The notes below the pieces were generated by a model that was not told the origin of the DNA, did no database searches, and saw only the letters and a program-made list of their open reading frames with translations. A stretch of DNA of 64,000 bases from Candidatus Hydrogenedentota bacterium (GTDB taxonomy: Bacteria > Hydrogenedentota > Hydrogenedentia > Hydrogenedentales > JAGMZX01), in the NCBI GenBank assembly GCA_029556545.1, contig JAKQEQ010000193.1, positions 231,449 to 295,448 on the forward strand, read 5' to 3'. The position numbers and the translations under genes are program-made. Shown one piece after another: positions 52,701 through 62,849 of this stretch (positions are counted from its first letter, which is position 1; the number at the start of each line of letters is the position of its first letter).

Positions 52701-54094
52701 ACCAGTCCTTCTATGTGCCGTATACGCAGGTGATTCTCGATGTTTCGGCCTATGCCGACGGCGCAAGCCACACACTGCGTATTGAAGGCGGCTCTGTGGC
52801 GGGCGGGACCTTCAACGCATTCGTGGATGACGTGTGTCTATCGGTTGGCGGCGGCTCTGAGGGTGAAGGCGAGGGCGAAGGCGAAGGCGAAGGCGAGGGC
52901 GAAGGCGAAGGCGAAGGCGAAGGCGAAGGCGAAGGCGAAGGCGAAGGAGAAGGAGAAGGAGAAGGCGAAGGAGAAGGAGAAGGAGAAGGCGAAGGAGAAG
53001 GCGAAGGCGAAGGCGAAGGAGAAGGAGAAGGAGAAGGAGAAGGAGAAGGCGAAGGCGAAGGAGAAGGAGAAGGAGAGGGAGAGCCGATTCTTCCGGTGGA
53101 TTGTACGGGTGCAACCTTCACGGACAACGTGGGCGGTGATGCCGGCGTGTCCATTGCGATGGCGTATCTGGACCCGGCGGTGGGCGGCGCCGGCGGTTCG
53201 CTGACATTCTCGTTCAGCGCGCCGGAGACGGTGGGGCGGATCGTCGTGCTCGGAAGCGACGGCTACTTTGGCGTGGTAATGGACCCCGGACCCACGGCGA
53301 CGCTGGCTACTTCGACGTCCGCCGACGGTTCTCCGGCTGCCACCGTGGACAGCATCACGTACTCCGTAACTTATGAGGTCGAGATGCCGCCGGGGTCGGG
53401 GCAGTACGTGGCGGGCAACGAATGCGTGCTTGTCGCGACGTGGGCCCCGCCGTCGTGCCAGATTACCCTTGATTCCGCCACGCCGACGCCGGGCGAGGAG
53501 CTGGACTTGAATGTTGCGCTGACGAACGCGCGGTACGCCGTCGATAACAACCAGTTCGCGCTGCTGGCGTCCGATGCTGCGGGCTGGGGGGGCGACGTGC
53601 CCCTGCGCGCGGATTTGCCCGGTCTTTCCGTTGACGGCGCGACGGTCCGCTTTGCCCCCGCATATACCATCGCGACATGGAGCGCCGCCCAATTCAACGG
53701 GCTATATACGGTTTCCGTCGTGGGGCCGGGCGTGGACCGTTCGAGCGAGTGCGGCAAGCGCATCGGCGAGCCGATTAGCGGCGTGCATACGGCGGACCAG
53801 AACGAGAACGGACGCGTCGACCTGACGGAACTGCTGCGGGTGATCCAGTTCTACAATTCGGGCGGCTTCCAATGCGCGGACGCGCCCGGGAGCACGGAGG
53901 ACGGCTACGAGCCGGGTCCGGGGCCGAATCATGCGTGCCCGCCCCACGATTGCGACTACCATCCCTCCGGGCCGGATTGGCAGATAAACCTAACCGAGTT
54001 GCTACGGCTGATCCAGTTCTACAACAGCAATGGCTATCATTATTGTCCCGACGCGGGCACGGAGGACGGGTACTGCCCGGGACCCGCGAAGTGA
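49778..54094 (+). CDS. Secreted sialidase-like beta-propeller protein with Glu-Gly tracts and dockerin-like repeats
   Basis: 1438 residues; ATG 49778 is 8 bases after AAAGGA and opens a signal peptide (VFLSLMLAGWLSSLIAGGQS). Residues about 120-520 are a BNR/sialidase-type propeller (MYWSNDGGLTWHIQGTLPFT, FYRSTDFGETWSPA, ARSRDKGLTFDP, YSRDDGGSWEFS, FSMDGGATWNEPQRV). After that: a beta domain, FN3-like domain (about 635-725), pre-peptidase-type domain (about 730-850), short Glu-Gly linker, a FEAG module (about 868-1025) also found inside the giant protein, a 75-residue Glu-Gly tract (1028-1102), an unassigned domain, and two dockerin-like loops at the C-terminus (DQNENGRVDLTELLRVIQFY and DWQINLTELLRLIQFYNSNG). 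It is a surface or secreted recogniser of glycans by family; enzymatic activity is uncertain. Confidence 0.85.
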   Translation: MKGRVFLSLMLAGWLSSLIAGGQSIDQARGIDPRVDYAALTRFGPWDDRNYTVTAEDLKLLAPNEEELKNSMPVFYRVELRRRFPHWMRTGPAQYPRAARQLFEIEYGGLMVDGVVHAKRAKLSSVPAPVNAEIRLNELLGANEITVEINPVFHNRVIAGANNIHGQEMYWSNDGGLTWHIQGTLPFTCCDPTVGWSSDGLVAYAGSLSAGLGIYFYRSTDFGETWSPALALTTSGSDKEFLHVDLSPTSPYRDYVYLTWHDGNYMQFARSRDKGLTFDPIHEFEFAPRGIGSDITTDPDGNICYFYGAFSPQQSVMMLKSTDGGDTWASASVVANTYGNFDWPIPSMETRNAWVYAAADADCSGGPYHGTVYCSWTDTTAPESTDPAQNHTQVHVAYSRDDGGSWEFSIPHPTDDALTVDRFNQWLTVDPDGVVHVVYYDTRHSVNRTGVDMYYTFSMDGGATWNEPQRVSSVTSSNLSDEQEWGDYNGIAVMYEKIIPAWTDNREGPPDHKDVYVADMLNVTSEPGFLLAANNLAQTVCVPGDLDDITIDVTPIFEFANPVTFAVEGLPADATAGFSVNPVTPPGQTVLSVAFGASVPAGPYMIDITGTALEARDRAVTLHVLAQDGPVGPPELLLPADGEPNAGSPDVTLTWRTVEGAVAYRAQVSASIGFAVLLFDEEVTDTAFTATGLVEDQTYYWRVASISSCAEGAFSGPYSFVAHTVPGQGGDVCIAAPALFENVTLNGTTVGATGTDITSCATGDSMDVWFSYTPPEDGVATISLCGSAYDTTLAVFDECNGTELACNDDSCGLASVVILAVVVGEDYLVRISGWNGATGDYTLIVTRTTGGEGEGEGEGEGETPCVDNVAADGGFEAGAFAGVWTESSTNFGTPLCTVDDCGTGNGSGPHDGAWWAWFGGISSANEDGYVEQVVTLPEAADATLSFFLEIPGATTTGYVRALMDGNILFQATHTDQSFYVPYTQVILDVSAYADGASHTLRIEGGSVAGGTFNAFVDDVCLSVGGGSEGEGEGEGEGEGEGEGEGEGEGEGEGEGEGEGEGEGEGEGEGEGEGEGEGEGEGEGEGEGEGEGEGEGEGEGEGEPILPVDCTGATFTDNVGGDAGVSIAMAYLDPAVGGAGGSLTFSFSAPETVGRIVVLGSDGYFGVVMDPGPTATLATSTSADGSPAATVDSITYSVTYEVEMPPGSGQYVAGNECVLVATWAPPSCQITLDSATPTPGEELDLNVALTNARYAVDNNQFALLASDAAGWGGDVPLRADLPGLSVDGATVRFAPAYTIATWSAAQFNGLYTVSVVGPGVDRSSECGKRIGEPISGVHTADQNENGRVDLTELLRVIQFYNSGGFQCADAPGSTEDGYEPGPGPNHACPPHDCDYHPSGPDWQINLTELLRLIQFYNSNGYHYCPDAGTEDGYCPGPAK
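52859..53083 (+). repeat. Hexanucleotide microsatellite coding the longest Glu-Gly tract
   Basis: 225 bases coding one Glu followed by 37 Gly-Glu pairs, made of GAAGGC and GAAGGA units in blocks. Blocks of identical units show recent expansion by slippage; unit changes keep the frame. A shorter tract of 11 codons lies at 52331-52363 in the same gene. Confidence 0.95.
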
Positions 54095-54170
54095 CGCTGG
54101 AATAACGGAGAAGTCGCGCGGGGGGAGACAGGAGTGTGTCACCGGCATTGCCGTTACGGGAGGAAGGTGC

Positions 54171-54773
54171 GTGGAAGTTGTGCTACTACCGCACGAAAAC
54201 TACGCGGACGTGGCGGCGTTGATTGCACGTGCGTTTCGCGATGACCCCCTGACGTGTTTCATGCTCCCGGACCCGGCGACGCGCAGGTGGTCCATGGAAT
54301 GGATTCACACGCGCTGGTTCCGCGTCGTCGGCGCGCTGGGCGGCACGTTTACGACGCAAGGCGGTGGAGGCGTGGCAGTCTGGTGGCCGCCGGGCGGCCG
54401 CGACCGGATTACGCTGTGGCGCATCGCGCGTGCGGGGTTACTCTGGACCCCGTTGCGCGTCGGATGGGCCTATACCCAGCGGATGCGCGAGGCGTATGCC
54501 GACGTCGAACGTCACGCGGAGGCCTTCCGCGCGCCCCACTGGTATCTGGATATCCTCGCTGTGGACCCGGCATCCCAAGGCCGCGGCCTGGGCGGCGCGC
54601 TCATCCGCCACGTGACCGAACGCGCCGATCGCGACCGCCTGCCCTGCTACGTGGTCACGCACAACCTCCGCAACGTGCCGTATTACGAGCGTTTCGGGTT
54701 TCGCTTGCTTCGCCAGACGGACCTCGCGCCGGGGCTGCGCACGTCTTCCCTCGAACGCGAGCCGGCGCGCTGA
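54171..54773 (+). CDS. GNAT-family N-acetyltransferase
   Basis: 200 residues from GTG 54171, which lies 6 bases after GGAGGA; in-frame upstream codons belong to the end of the previous gene's region and lack a site. The family's acetyl-CoA loop is clear: LDILAVDPASQGRGLGGALI (about residues 125-145), followed by NLRNVPYYERFGFRLL, the usual C-terminal beta strand and helix. The N-terminal part (ALIARAFRDDPLTCFMLPDP) is of the type found in small-molecule acetyltransferases of Gram-positive and PVC bacteria. Substrate unknown. It starts 77 bases after the sialidase-like gene and is convergent with the pseudopilin gene. Confidence 0.88.
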   Translation: MEVVLLPHENYADVAALIARAFRDDPLTCFMLPDPATRRWSMEWIHTRWFRVVGALGGTFTTQGGGGVAVWWPPGGRDRITLWRIARAGLLWTPLRVGWAYTQRMREAYADVERHAEAFRAPHWYLDILAVDPASQGRGLGGALIRHVTERADRDRLPCYVVTHNLRNVPYYERFGFRLLRQTDLAPGLRTSSLEREPAR

Positions 54774-54794
54774 GTCCCAAGGCGGACGGACGCC

Positions 54795-55652
54795 TCAGAA
54801 CAGGTGCGACAGCAGCATGCCCAGCGTGTCCGCCGGAAATTCGCTCGGCCAGCGCAGATACCGGACGTGACCGTCGAGATACAAGCAGTTGCCGCCGCCC
54901 GGCACGTGGTTGAAGGTGCTGGCCTTGCCGTAGACGGCAATCTCGTCCCACATGACGGGGATTTCGCTGGCGGCCTGCGCGCTTGCGGCGGGATTGTTGA
55001 TATCGGTTACGAAAAACCGTTCGATGCCCACGCGCAGCCGGGGTATCGGCCCGAGATCATTCATCTTGTCCTCGATCGTGTACGTGCCGTTGATGAGTTT
55101 GTCCGCCGCCGCCGCGACGAGTTCCGGGTTCAACCACGCCAGGATGGCGCCAATATTGCTTATATCGACCGACGCGGGGTCCGCCGGCACGACGGCGCCG
55201 GGCTTCACCACCGCGTGGCGGCAGAACGCCCAGCCCAAGTAGTAGTAGCTGCCCCGTGCGAGCCGGCAGGGCTCGACCGGCTTGCTCAGGTCGTTGTCCC
55301 GGTGGAAGGCCTTGCGCACCTCCGCGTTATCGCTGTCCGACGGGCAGACGCAGACGTTGACGTCCGTCAGGTATTCCGGATAGACCATCGGGCCGTCGAA
55401 CGTGCAATCGCCCGCAAGATTCCCGCTGTAGTCGTAGAGCTTCATCGGCGGAAAACGCTCGCCGGGATCCTCGTTCGCGTACATGTGGAAGACGAGCCCC
55501 ATTTCCTTGAGATTGTTCTGGCAACTGGCCCGCCGGGCCGATTCCCGCGCCCGCGACAGCGCCGGCAGCAGGATCGCCGCCAGGATGCCGATGATCGCGA
55601 TTACCACAAGCAATTCGATGAGTGTGAATCCGGATGCCTTGCGCTTAATCAT
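54795..55652 (-). CDS. Type II-secretion-like pseudopilin (DUF1559-type)
   Basis: 285 residues; ATG 55652 lies 8 bases after GGAGGA. The prepilin cleavage and N-methylation motif [20 protein letters not shown] is perfect (G-F-T-L-I-E), followed by the long hydrophobic helix. The C-terminal part ([46 protein letters not shown]) matches the H-x-G-x-x-N-x-L-x-x-D-G-H-V type ending of the large DUF1559 pseudopilin families in Planctomycetes and relatives. Such proteins are often present in dozens of copies per genome and their role is not settled. A good promoter precedes it. Confidence 0.9.
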   Translation of the reverse strand: MIKRKASGFTLIELLVVIAIIGILAAILLPALSRARESARRASCQNNLKEMGLVFHMYANEDPGERFPPMKLYDYSGNLAGDCTFDGPMVYPEYLTDVNVCVCPSDSDNAEVRKAFHRDNDLSKPVEPCRLARGSYYYLGWAFCRHAVVKPGAVVPADPASVDISNIGAILAWLNPELVAAAADKLINGTYTIEDKMNDLGPIPRLRVGIERFFVTDINNPAASAQAASEIPVMWDEIAVYGKASTFNHVPGGGNCLYLDGHVRYLRWPSEFPADTLGMLLSHLF

Positions 55653-55695
55653 GACTGGTTCCTCCGTGCACGACTTACTAATGCGTGCCGCCGGT

Positions 55696-55723
55696 ACTAT
55701 ACTACAGTTCCGGAAAATCACAA
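55696..55723 (-). promoter_or_regulatory. Pseudopilin promoter
   Basis: Minus-strand TTGTGA (55718-55723), 16-base spacer, TATAGT (55696-55701), 44 bases before the start codon. Confidence 0.55.
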
Positions 55724-55777
55724 TCATCGCAAAATCGGCGCGGTCGCGTCGGGGCAGGTACGCGGCGGCGTGCTTTC

Positions 55778-55808
55778 GGCCAATGTGCAGTCACGCTGCA
55801 TCTTGGCC
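55778..55808 (-). terminator. Hairpin after the aminotransferase gene
   Basis: Arms GGCCAATGTGCAG and CTGCATCTTGGCC pair at 11 of 13 positions around a 5-base loop, 46 bases beyond the stop of the minus-strand aminotransferase gene. No T-run, so termination is uncertain. Confidence 0.4.
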
Positions 55809-55853
55809 GAGTCCTTGTTCGGAGTCCGAAAGGAACAAAGGGCTGCTACTGTC

Positions 55854-57032
55854 TTATCCGCGCGCGAGCACCGCCACCGCGCGATCGAGTTCCTCTTCCT
55901 TGTTGTAGCAGTGGGGCGAGAAGCGCAGGTACGCCTCGCCGCGGCGGTTGCGGCGCAGGGACACGACGATCCGCTCCGCCAGTAGCCGCTCGTAGACGGC
56001 GTCCATGTCGTGCTTCGGATGCCGCAGCGAGATGATGGCCGTGCGGTGCGCATCCGACGCGGCGGGGGACAGGTCCCATTCTTCGAGGTAAAGCCGGAAC
56101 CCAAGGGGCCGGACCCGTTCGAGCAGATAGCGGCGCAAATCGAGCAGCCGTGCGGCGATGGCGTCGATGCCGAAACCTTTGAGTAGTTCGAGCGACGCGG
56201 CCATGCCGAAGATGCCCGGCAGGTTGAGCGCGCCCGTCTCATAGCGGCGACCGCCGGTGTGGTAGCGCAGTACGTCCTGCGCGACGTAATCCGGCGACTG
56301 CACGTTCCACGAACCGAGCAGCGGCGGCGGCAGCGCATCTTGCCGTTCCCGCTTCACGAAGAAGACGCCCGCGCCGATGGGGCCGAGCATCCACTTGTGC
56401 GAATCCGCGCTCATGAAATCCACGTGCTTCACCGACAGCGGAAACGCGCCCAGCGTCTGGATGCCGTCCAGGCAGAACAACACGCCCCGCTCGCCCAGCC
56501 GCCGGCCGATATCGTCCACATCGATGCGGTAGCCGCTCATGAAATGACACGACGCGAGCGCCACCAGCCGCGTCCGCGCGGTCAGCGCCGCCTCGACCAC
56601 ATCCCACGTAATCACCCCCGGTTGATCCGGCGCGAGCGCCACGGGTCGCACGCCCCGCGGCGACAGCGCCGCCCATGGATACACGTTCGCCGGGTAATCC
56701 TCCCCGTAGTAGACCACCTCGTCCCCTGGCCGCCAATCGAGCCCCTGCGCCACGATGTTCAGCCCCAGTGAAGTCGGTCCGATGAGCGAAATTTCCTCCG
56801 GCGCCGCGCCGATCAACCGCGCCGTCAACTCCCGAGCCCGCCGGTCCACCGCCCAGGCCCGGTCATTCTCCTGGCAATCCCGCGAACCGAGCCGCCCGAA
56901 CTCCGCCAGCGCATCCGCCGCCGCGCGCGGCAACGGCGACACCCCGGCGTTCGCGAAATACGCCCGTGTCTCCGCCACGGGGAACTCCCGCCGGCGCACC
57001 GCTTCATTTCGAACTATCTCATCCAGTGTCAT
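55854..57032 (-). CDS. PLP-dependent class V aminotransferase / cysteine desulfurase-like enzyme
   Basis: 392 residues from ATG 57032 (MTLDEIVRNEAVRRREFPVA). No Shine-Dalgarno; the mRNA may be leaderless because the -10 box ends 8 bases before the ATG. Core motifs of the family: YFANAGVSPLPRAAADAL at the N-terminus, GPTSLGLNIVAQGLDWRPGD, LVALASCHFMSGYRID, the cofactor aspartate in FCLDGIQTLGAFPL, and the Schiff-base lysine in SADSHKWMLGPIGAG (about residue 213). C-terminal YETGALNLPGIFGMAASLEL fits selenocysteine lyase / isopenicillin-N-epimerase-like members rather than true IscS. The reaction is not assignable from sequence alone. Divergent from recO. Confidence 0.88.
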   Translation of the reverse strand: MTLDEIVRNEAVRRREFPVAETRAYFANAGVSPLPRAAADALAEFGRLGSRDCQENDRAWAVDRRARELTARLIGAAPEEISLIGPTSLGLNIVAQGLDWRPGDEVVYYGEDYPANVYPWAALSPRGVRPVALAPDQPGVITWDVVEAALTARTRLVALASCHFMSGYRIDVDDIGRRLGERGVLFCLDGIQTLGAFPLSVKHVDFMSADSHKWMLGPIGAGVFFVKRERQDALPPPLLGSWNVQSPDYVAQDVLRYHTGGRRYETGALNLPGIFGMAASLELLKGFGIDAIAARLLDLRRYLLERVRPLGFRLYLEEWDLSPAASDAHRTAIISLRHPKHDMDAVYERLLAERIVVSLRRNRRGEAYLRFSPHCYNKEEELDRAVAVLARG

Positions 57033-57040
57033 GGCGCGGC

Positions 57041-57069
57041 AGTGTACCGAATCAACGCCGGGAAGTAAA
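57041..57069 (-). promoter_or_regulatory. Promoter for a possibly leaderless aminotransferase mRNA
   Basis: Minus-strand TTTACT (57064-57069), 17-base spacer, TACACT (57041-57046). Only 8 bases separate the -10 box from the ATG, so transcription should begin at or within a base or two of the start codon. Confidence 0.5.
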
Positions 57070-57164
57070 CCCGACGCCGGACTTACCCTGCCCCTTCGGG
57101 AGTGCGGATTCGGGTGCGAGACGCTGAGGAACCCGAAATCCGACGCCCGAGACCTGATTCTCGT

Positions 57165-57194
57165 TTGCGCGCTTTGACGCCACGGTGCTATCAT
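57165..57194 (+). promoter_or_regulatory. Candidate recO-lepA-lepB promoter
   Basis: TTGCGC (57165-57170), 18-base spacer, TATCAT (57189-57194), 64 bases before the recO GTG. It diverges from the aminotransferase promoter. Confidence 0.5.
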
Positions 57195-57258
57195 ACCGGC
57201 GGTTTAGCTCGCCCAGTTCCAGGTTGTCCGCCCCCCAATTCGAGTTCCGGAGGTCGCC

Positions 57259-57987
57259 GTGCCGCAAGAGCGAACGGAAGCGGTGGTGTTGCGTGGGGTT
57301 GACTTCAGCGAGTCGAGCCGGATCGTGACGTTCCTGACGCCGGACCGGGGGCGGGTGGCGTGTCTCGCGAAGGGCGCGCGCCGCAAGAACTGCCCGTATG
57401 CGGCGGCGCTGGACACGTTTAACCGCGTCGAACTGGTGTACTACTGGAAAGACGGGCGGAACGTGCAGACGTTGGGCGAGGCGGCGCTGCTGGATGCCTA
57501 TCCCGGAATCAAGGGCGATCTCGAAAAGAGCGTGTACGCCGCGTTCGCGCTGGAGTTGGCCGGGAAGGTCGCCCACGAGAACGAGCCGTCGCAGGGGCTG
57601 TACGCGGCGCTGGTGAGCGGCCTCGAGAACATGGCGGCGTGGACGGGCGACGCGCGGACGCATGTGTGCTGGCAGGTGTTGCGGCTCTTGCGCGAAGCCG
57701 GGTTTGAACCGGTCCTGGACCGATGTGTGCGAACCGGCGCGGCGGTGTCCGAGACGCCGGGGTTCTCGTATGACGGCGGCGTCCTTGCGCCGGGCCAGCA
57801 GGCGGACCGTCGCCTCTCGGCGGGTGCCTATCTGGCGCTGCGCGGTCTGAATGGCGCGCGCGACGCGTGCCCGCGGGTCCCGACGCCGCCGGAAACGTTT
57901 GCATTACTCCGCCTTTACGCGGCGCGACAGTTGGATACGGAGTTCCGCAGCGCGCGGGTCATAGAGGAAATGTTCGGAAAACAGTAG
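57259..57987 (+). CDS. recO: DNA repair protein RecO
   Basis: 242 residues from GTG 57259, 5 bases after GGAGG. RecO helps RecR load RecA on gapped DNA. N-terminal OB fold: TEAVVLRGVDFSESSRIVTF, LTPDRGRVACLAKGARR, followed by the helical C-terminal domain (VELVYYWKDGRNVQTLGEAA, CWQVLRLLREAGFEP). Most bacterial RecO proteins carry a four-cysteine zinc site after this point; here only one of the four remains (LDRCVRTGAAV, then GVLAPGQQ), so the zinc site is lost. The lepA start is 12 bases after its stop, so the three genes form an operon. Confidence 0.92.
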   Translation: MPQERTEAVVLRGVDFSESSRIVTFLTPDRGRVACLAKGARRKNCPYAAALDTFNRVELVYYWKDGRNVQTLGEAALLDAYPGIKGDLEKSVYAAFALELAGKVAHENEPSQGLYAALVSGLENMAAWTGDARTHVCWQVLRLLREAGFEPVLDRCVRTGAAVSETPGFSYDGGVLAPGQQADRRLSAGAYLALRGLNGARDACPRVPTPPETFALLRLYAARQLDTEFRSARVIEEMFGKQ

Positions 57988-57999
57988 CCCTGAACTTCG

Positions 58000-59822
<1,823 letters not shown>

Positions 59823-59823
<1 letters not shown>

Positions 59824-60716
59824 TGTCCGACCAGCACGAGGCAGCCCCGACGCGGCGGCCCCTCTGGATGCGGTTGTTGCAGTCATTCACCGGGCCCTGG
59901 ACGCGCCGCAACCTGCTTGGCTGGCTGGCGGTATTCGGGCTGTTTCTCTTCCTCAAGGGCTGCGTCATCGACCAGTTTACGGTGCCCACCGGGTCGATGG
60001 AGCCGACCATTCACGGCGACCCGAACTTCTTTCGCGGCGACCGCGTGCTTGTAAACAAATGGCTGTACGGTCTGCGCATCCCGTTCACGACGCGGTGGCT
60101 GTGCCACTGGGGCGCGCCGAAACGCTGGGACATCGTCGTGTTTCGCCACCCGGACCCGACGAGCCCGCACAGGCATCTCATCAAACGCGTGGTGGCGCTG
60201 CCCGGCGAGCGGGTCGTGCTGCACCACGGGCGGGTAACGATAGACGGCGAAGAACTCCCGCTGCCGCCGGAACTGCCGCCGGACACCTACTACGTCAACA
60301 ACGTGGACATGCAGGCCATGATCGTCCGCTGGGAGGACTCGATCGAGCAGCGCGCGTTCCTGAGCATGGTCCAGAGCGAATACCCCATGCGTTACGGCGT
60401 CGAACCCGCGCCCGGCGTCGCGCCCGCGGACGAGTACTGCGTCGTGCCGGACAACTGCTATTACGTTCTCGGCGACAACAGCGTGAGCGCGGGCCAATTC
60501 AGCGTGGACAGCCGCGTGTGGGGTTGGGTCCCGCGTGAGAACCTGCTTGGCCGCGCGTTCTCTGTCTGGTGGCCCTGGGAGCGCCGCCGCGATTTCACGG
60601 GATTCTCAAAGACCTGGTGGGGCGCCGCGCTGCTCTACGGCATCCCCGGGTGCATCGTGCTGTACGAAGTGGTACAGAGATGGAGGCGCAGGCGTTCACG
60701 TCAGCGTGCCGAATAG
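59823..60716 (+). CDS. lepB: Signal peptidase I (leader peptidase)
   Basis: 297 residues from GTG 59823, which overlaps the lepA stop; GAGGAG lies 11 bases upstream. It cuts Sec and Tat signal peptides at the outer face of the inner membrane. A first membrane helix (NLLGWLAVFGLFLFLKGCVI) precedes the catalytic serine motif VPTGSMEPTI (about Ser-58); the general-base lysine is in LIKRVVALPGERV (about Lys-120); box E is CYYVLGDNSVSAGQFSVDSR. A second helix (WWGAALLYGIPGCIVLYEVV) and a basic tail end the protein. An insert of about 80 residues between the lysine and box E is larger than in E. coli. Confidence 0.95.
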
Positions 60717-60844
60717 GGTTACTGCCTCCCTCCCCCGAGTGAGAGGATTAGTCCGTCGAGGGCGCAAAAATTCGAACGGATCACCATACGTAGCGGGTGG
60801 TTGGTACGGTGGCGCGGTCGGGAGGCCGGCCGCAACAAGCGTGC

Positions 60845-61976
60845 CTAGCGTGCACGCCCGTTAGCAAACCAATCACGGGGAGCAATGGAGCTACTTGGTT
60901 TCGAGTGCTTCCCTGTCGTTATCAGAACATATTCATCCAGGACATCGAGGGCGTCCGCAGAATACGTATAATCCAGGAAATTCAGGTTCCAGAGTCCTGA
61001 GGATCGTATTCGTTCATCGGGGCTGAATCGCCCAAGCCACGTCGGAGACGGTTCATCAAGTGGCTCGGGTTGGCCGCCAAGCATTCCGATTAGGTTGCGT
61101 TCGAGATAGGCACGGTCACTCGATGGGGAGGCGTCGTCCACTACCGCCAGCCACAGAACGCGCATTGCAGCGATATGCGCTGATACCCTCCGCTCCAGGT
61201 TTTCCTCAGCCTTACGAACCGCTTCTGTTGTCGATTGCCCTACGCCCCACGAGGCAACAGCCAGATCGGAATTCTTGCTGGCGATTGCCGCGACCCTCGC
61301 TGGTTCCCCGATGGGTACGTAAACGGTTCCACAGGGTGGTCTTAGAACCGTGACTTACTGCGTGAGTGCCGATCCGAACGACGCGCGGTTCCGTCGAGCC
61401 AGTTCTCACTTCACCAGGTTCAAAGAAGAAGTAGACGCCACGCTTCGGCCATCCTTGGCGGCCAGTCGCCTGTGACATCAAGCGCTCTCCGCCAAGCGCA
61501 GATCTCAGTCGGTGGAGGCTCCTGTAGAGGCGGTCCACATCGCGGTCTTGATGCGGCAACTCCATCTGCCGCGAGAGCCATTGGAGTTGACAGCCTATTC
61601 GCAGTCCCTCCATCGGCACCTTGACGCGGCAGCCATAATTAGTCAAGAGAGGCGCCAGCCCTTCTCGGTATCGCTCCCCAGCGAGAATTGTAACCAGATC
61701 GCCGGGTCTAATTCGCCGGCGAAGTTCGGACCAGACCTTGCCCGTCCATTCAACTCGCTCTTGCCGCGACTTCGTGTTGAGTGTCTCCTCATATGGTTCG
61801 ATAACATCCGTTGGCGTGACCAAGCCGTACTTTGCCGAGAGTATGAACCAAGAATCGCAGTGCTGCGTTACGTAGTCACGAGACTTGGTGAAAAGAGGCG
61901 AGTCATACAGGTCCTTCGCCTCGCCGGCAGTTCGGCGCTTCTTACGCACACAGCATATCAGGCCTATATGCGCCAT
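60845..61976 (-). pseudogene. DUF6884 / GIY-YIG-like protein gene broken by a frameshift
   Basis: The N-terminal part (ATG 61976) gives about 230 good residues: IGLICCVRKKRRTAGEAKDL, LYDSPLFTKSRDYV, WFILSAKYGLVTPTDVIEPY (DUF6884 style), then KRGVYFFFEPGEVR, RVVRIGTHAVSHGSKTTLWN, RLRTHRG (GIY-YIG-like). Near 61250-61300 the frame fails and ends in a junk tail. The +1 frame then continues with coherent protein, SWGVGQSTTEAVRKAEENLE, RRVSAHIAAMRVLWLAVVDD, RAYLERNLIGMLGG, SGLWNLNFLDYTYSADALDV, to a stop at 60845. Relatives as I recall them have a segment of some 15-20 residues between the two parts, so a small deletion with frameshift is likely. An assembly error cannot be excluded. Confidence 0.75.
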
Positions 61977-62019
61977 CTTGGGCTATCCGCCATGTCGTGT
62001 AGTATGCCAAGAATAGGAG

Positions 62020-62038
62020 CGGGGGCATCTTGCCCCCG
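62020..62038. repeat. Intergenic palindrome
   Basis: CGGGGGCA-TCT-TGCCCCCG, a perfect 8-bp stem with 3-base loop, in the gap between the DUF6884-like gene and the SDR gene. It shares its GGGCA-TC-TGCCC core with 45457-45477. Confidence 0.7.
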
Positions 62039-62090
62039 ATAATGTGTGTCGGGACGCCCCGGCTCCTGTTCGAGTAGTGTCCGCACTTTC

Positions 62091-62849
62091 TTATACCGCG
62101 GTGCCGCCGTCGCAGGTGAGGACGGCGCCGGTGGTGTAGCTGGCTGCGTCGGAAGCGAGGAAGACGGCGGCGCCGACCATTTCGTCGGGCTGGGCGTGGC
62201 GGCCCAAGGGCGCGCGCTGGATGTAGTGGTCGTGGATTTCGGGGGTGTCGATGAGGACCTTCGAGAAGTAAGTTTCAGTGAGTCCGGGGCAGAGGCAGTT
62301 GCAGCGGACGTTCGATCCGCCGAGCTCGCGGGCGAGGGCCTTGGTCAGCATGACGACGGCGGCCTTGGTCATCGAGTAGACGCCCATCATGGGCGAGGGG
62401 GTGAGGCCCTCGATGGACGCGACATTGATGATCGAGCCGCCGTTCTGCTCGACCATCATCTGGGCCGCGCGCTGCGCGACGAGGAAATACCCTTTGCAGT
62501 TGACCTCGAAGGTCTTGTCGTAGGCCGCTTCGGGGGCGGCGATGATCGGGCCGAAATAGGGGTTCGTGGCCGCGTTGTTGACGAGCACGTCGAGCCGGCC
62601 GCATTCGGAGCGGATGCGCGCGAAGAGCGCGTCCACCTGGTCCGCTTTGCCGACGTGACAGGCGATGGCGACGGCGTTGCCGCCGTCGGCCCGGATGGCC
62701 TGGGCCACGGCGTCCACGCCCTCCTGCTTGCGCGAGCAGAGGACGACGGACGCGCCCTGTTTCGCGAAGCCTTTCGCGATTGCCTCGCCGATGCCGCGGC
62801 TCGCGCCGGTGACCAGCGCGGTCTTGCCCGTGAGATCAAACATCGCCAT
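62091..62849 (-). CDS. Short-chain dehydrogenase/reductase (FabG/glucose dehydrogenase-like)
   Basis: 252 residues; ATG 62849 is 8 bases after GGAG. Classical SDR: cofactor motif TGASRGIG (residues 12-19), NNAATN, active-site serine in INVASIEG, catalytic YSMTK (about residues 157-161), and the C-terminal PDEMVGAAVFLASDAASYTT, GAVLTCDGGTAV. An NAD(P)(H)-dependent oxidoreductase of a hydroxyl/keto group; best overall likeness is to FabG and to gluconate/glucose dehydrogenases, but substrate is open. It overlaps the end of the upstream membrane protein gene by 14 bases, so the two are co-transcribed. Confidence 0.93.
   Translation of the reverse strand: MAMFDLTGKTALVTGASRGIGEAIAKGFAKQGASVVLCSRKQEGVDAVAQAIRADGGNAVAIACHVGKADQVDALFARIRSECGRLDVLVNNAATNPYFGPIIAAPEAAYDKTFEVNCKGYFLVAQRAAQMMVEQNGGSIINVASIEGLTPSPMMGVYSMTKAAVVMLTKALARELGGSNVRCNCLCPGLTETYFSKVLIDTPEIHDHYIQRAPLGRHAQPDEMVGAAVFLASDAASYTTGAVLTCDGGTAV

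Noticed and set aside
52859-53083. CRISPR-like array
   Set aside because: Units are contiguous 6-bp repeats without spacers and encode Glu-Gly.
54804-55985. 393-codon plus-strand frame opposite the pseudopilin gene
   Set aside because: Antisense shadow; the minus strand has a perfect prepilin motif, ribosome-binding site and promoter.
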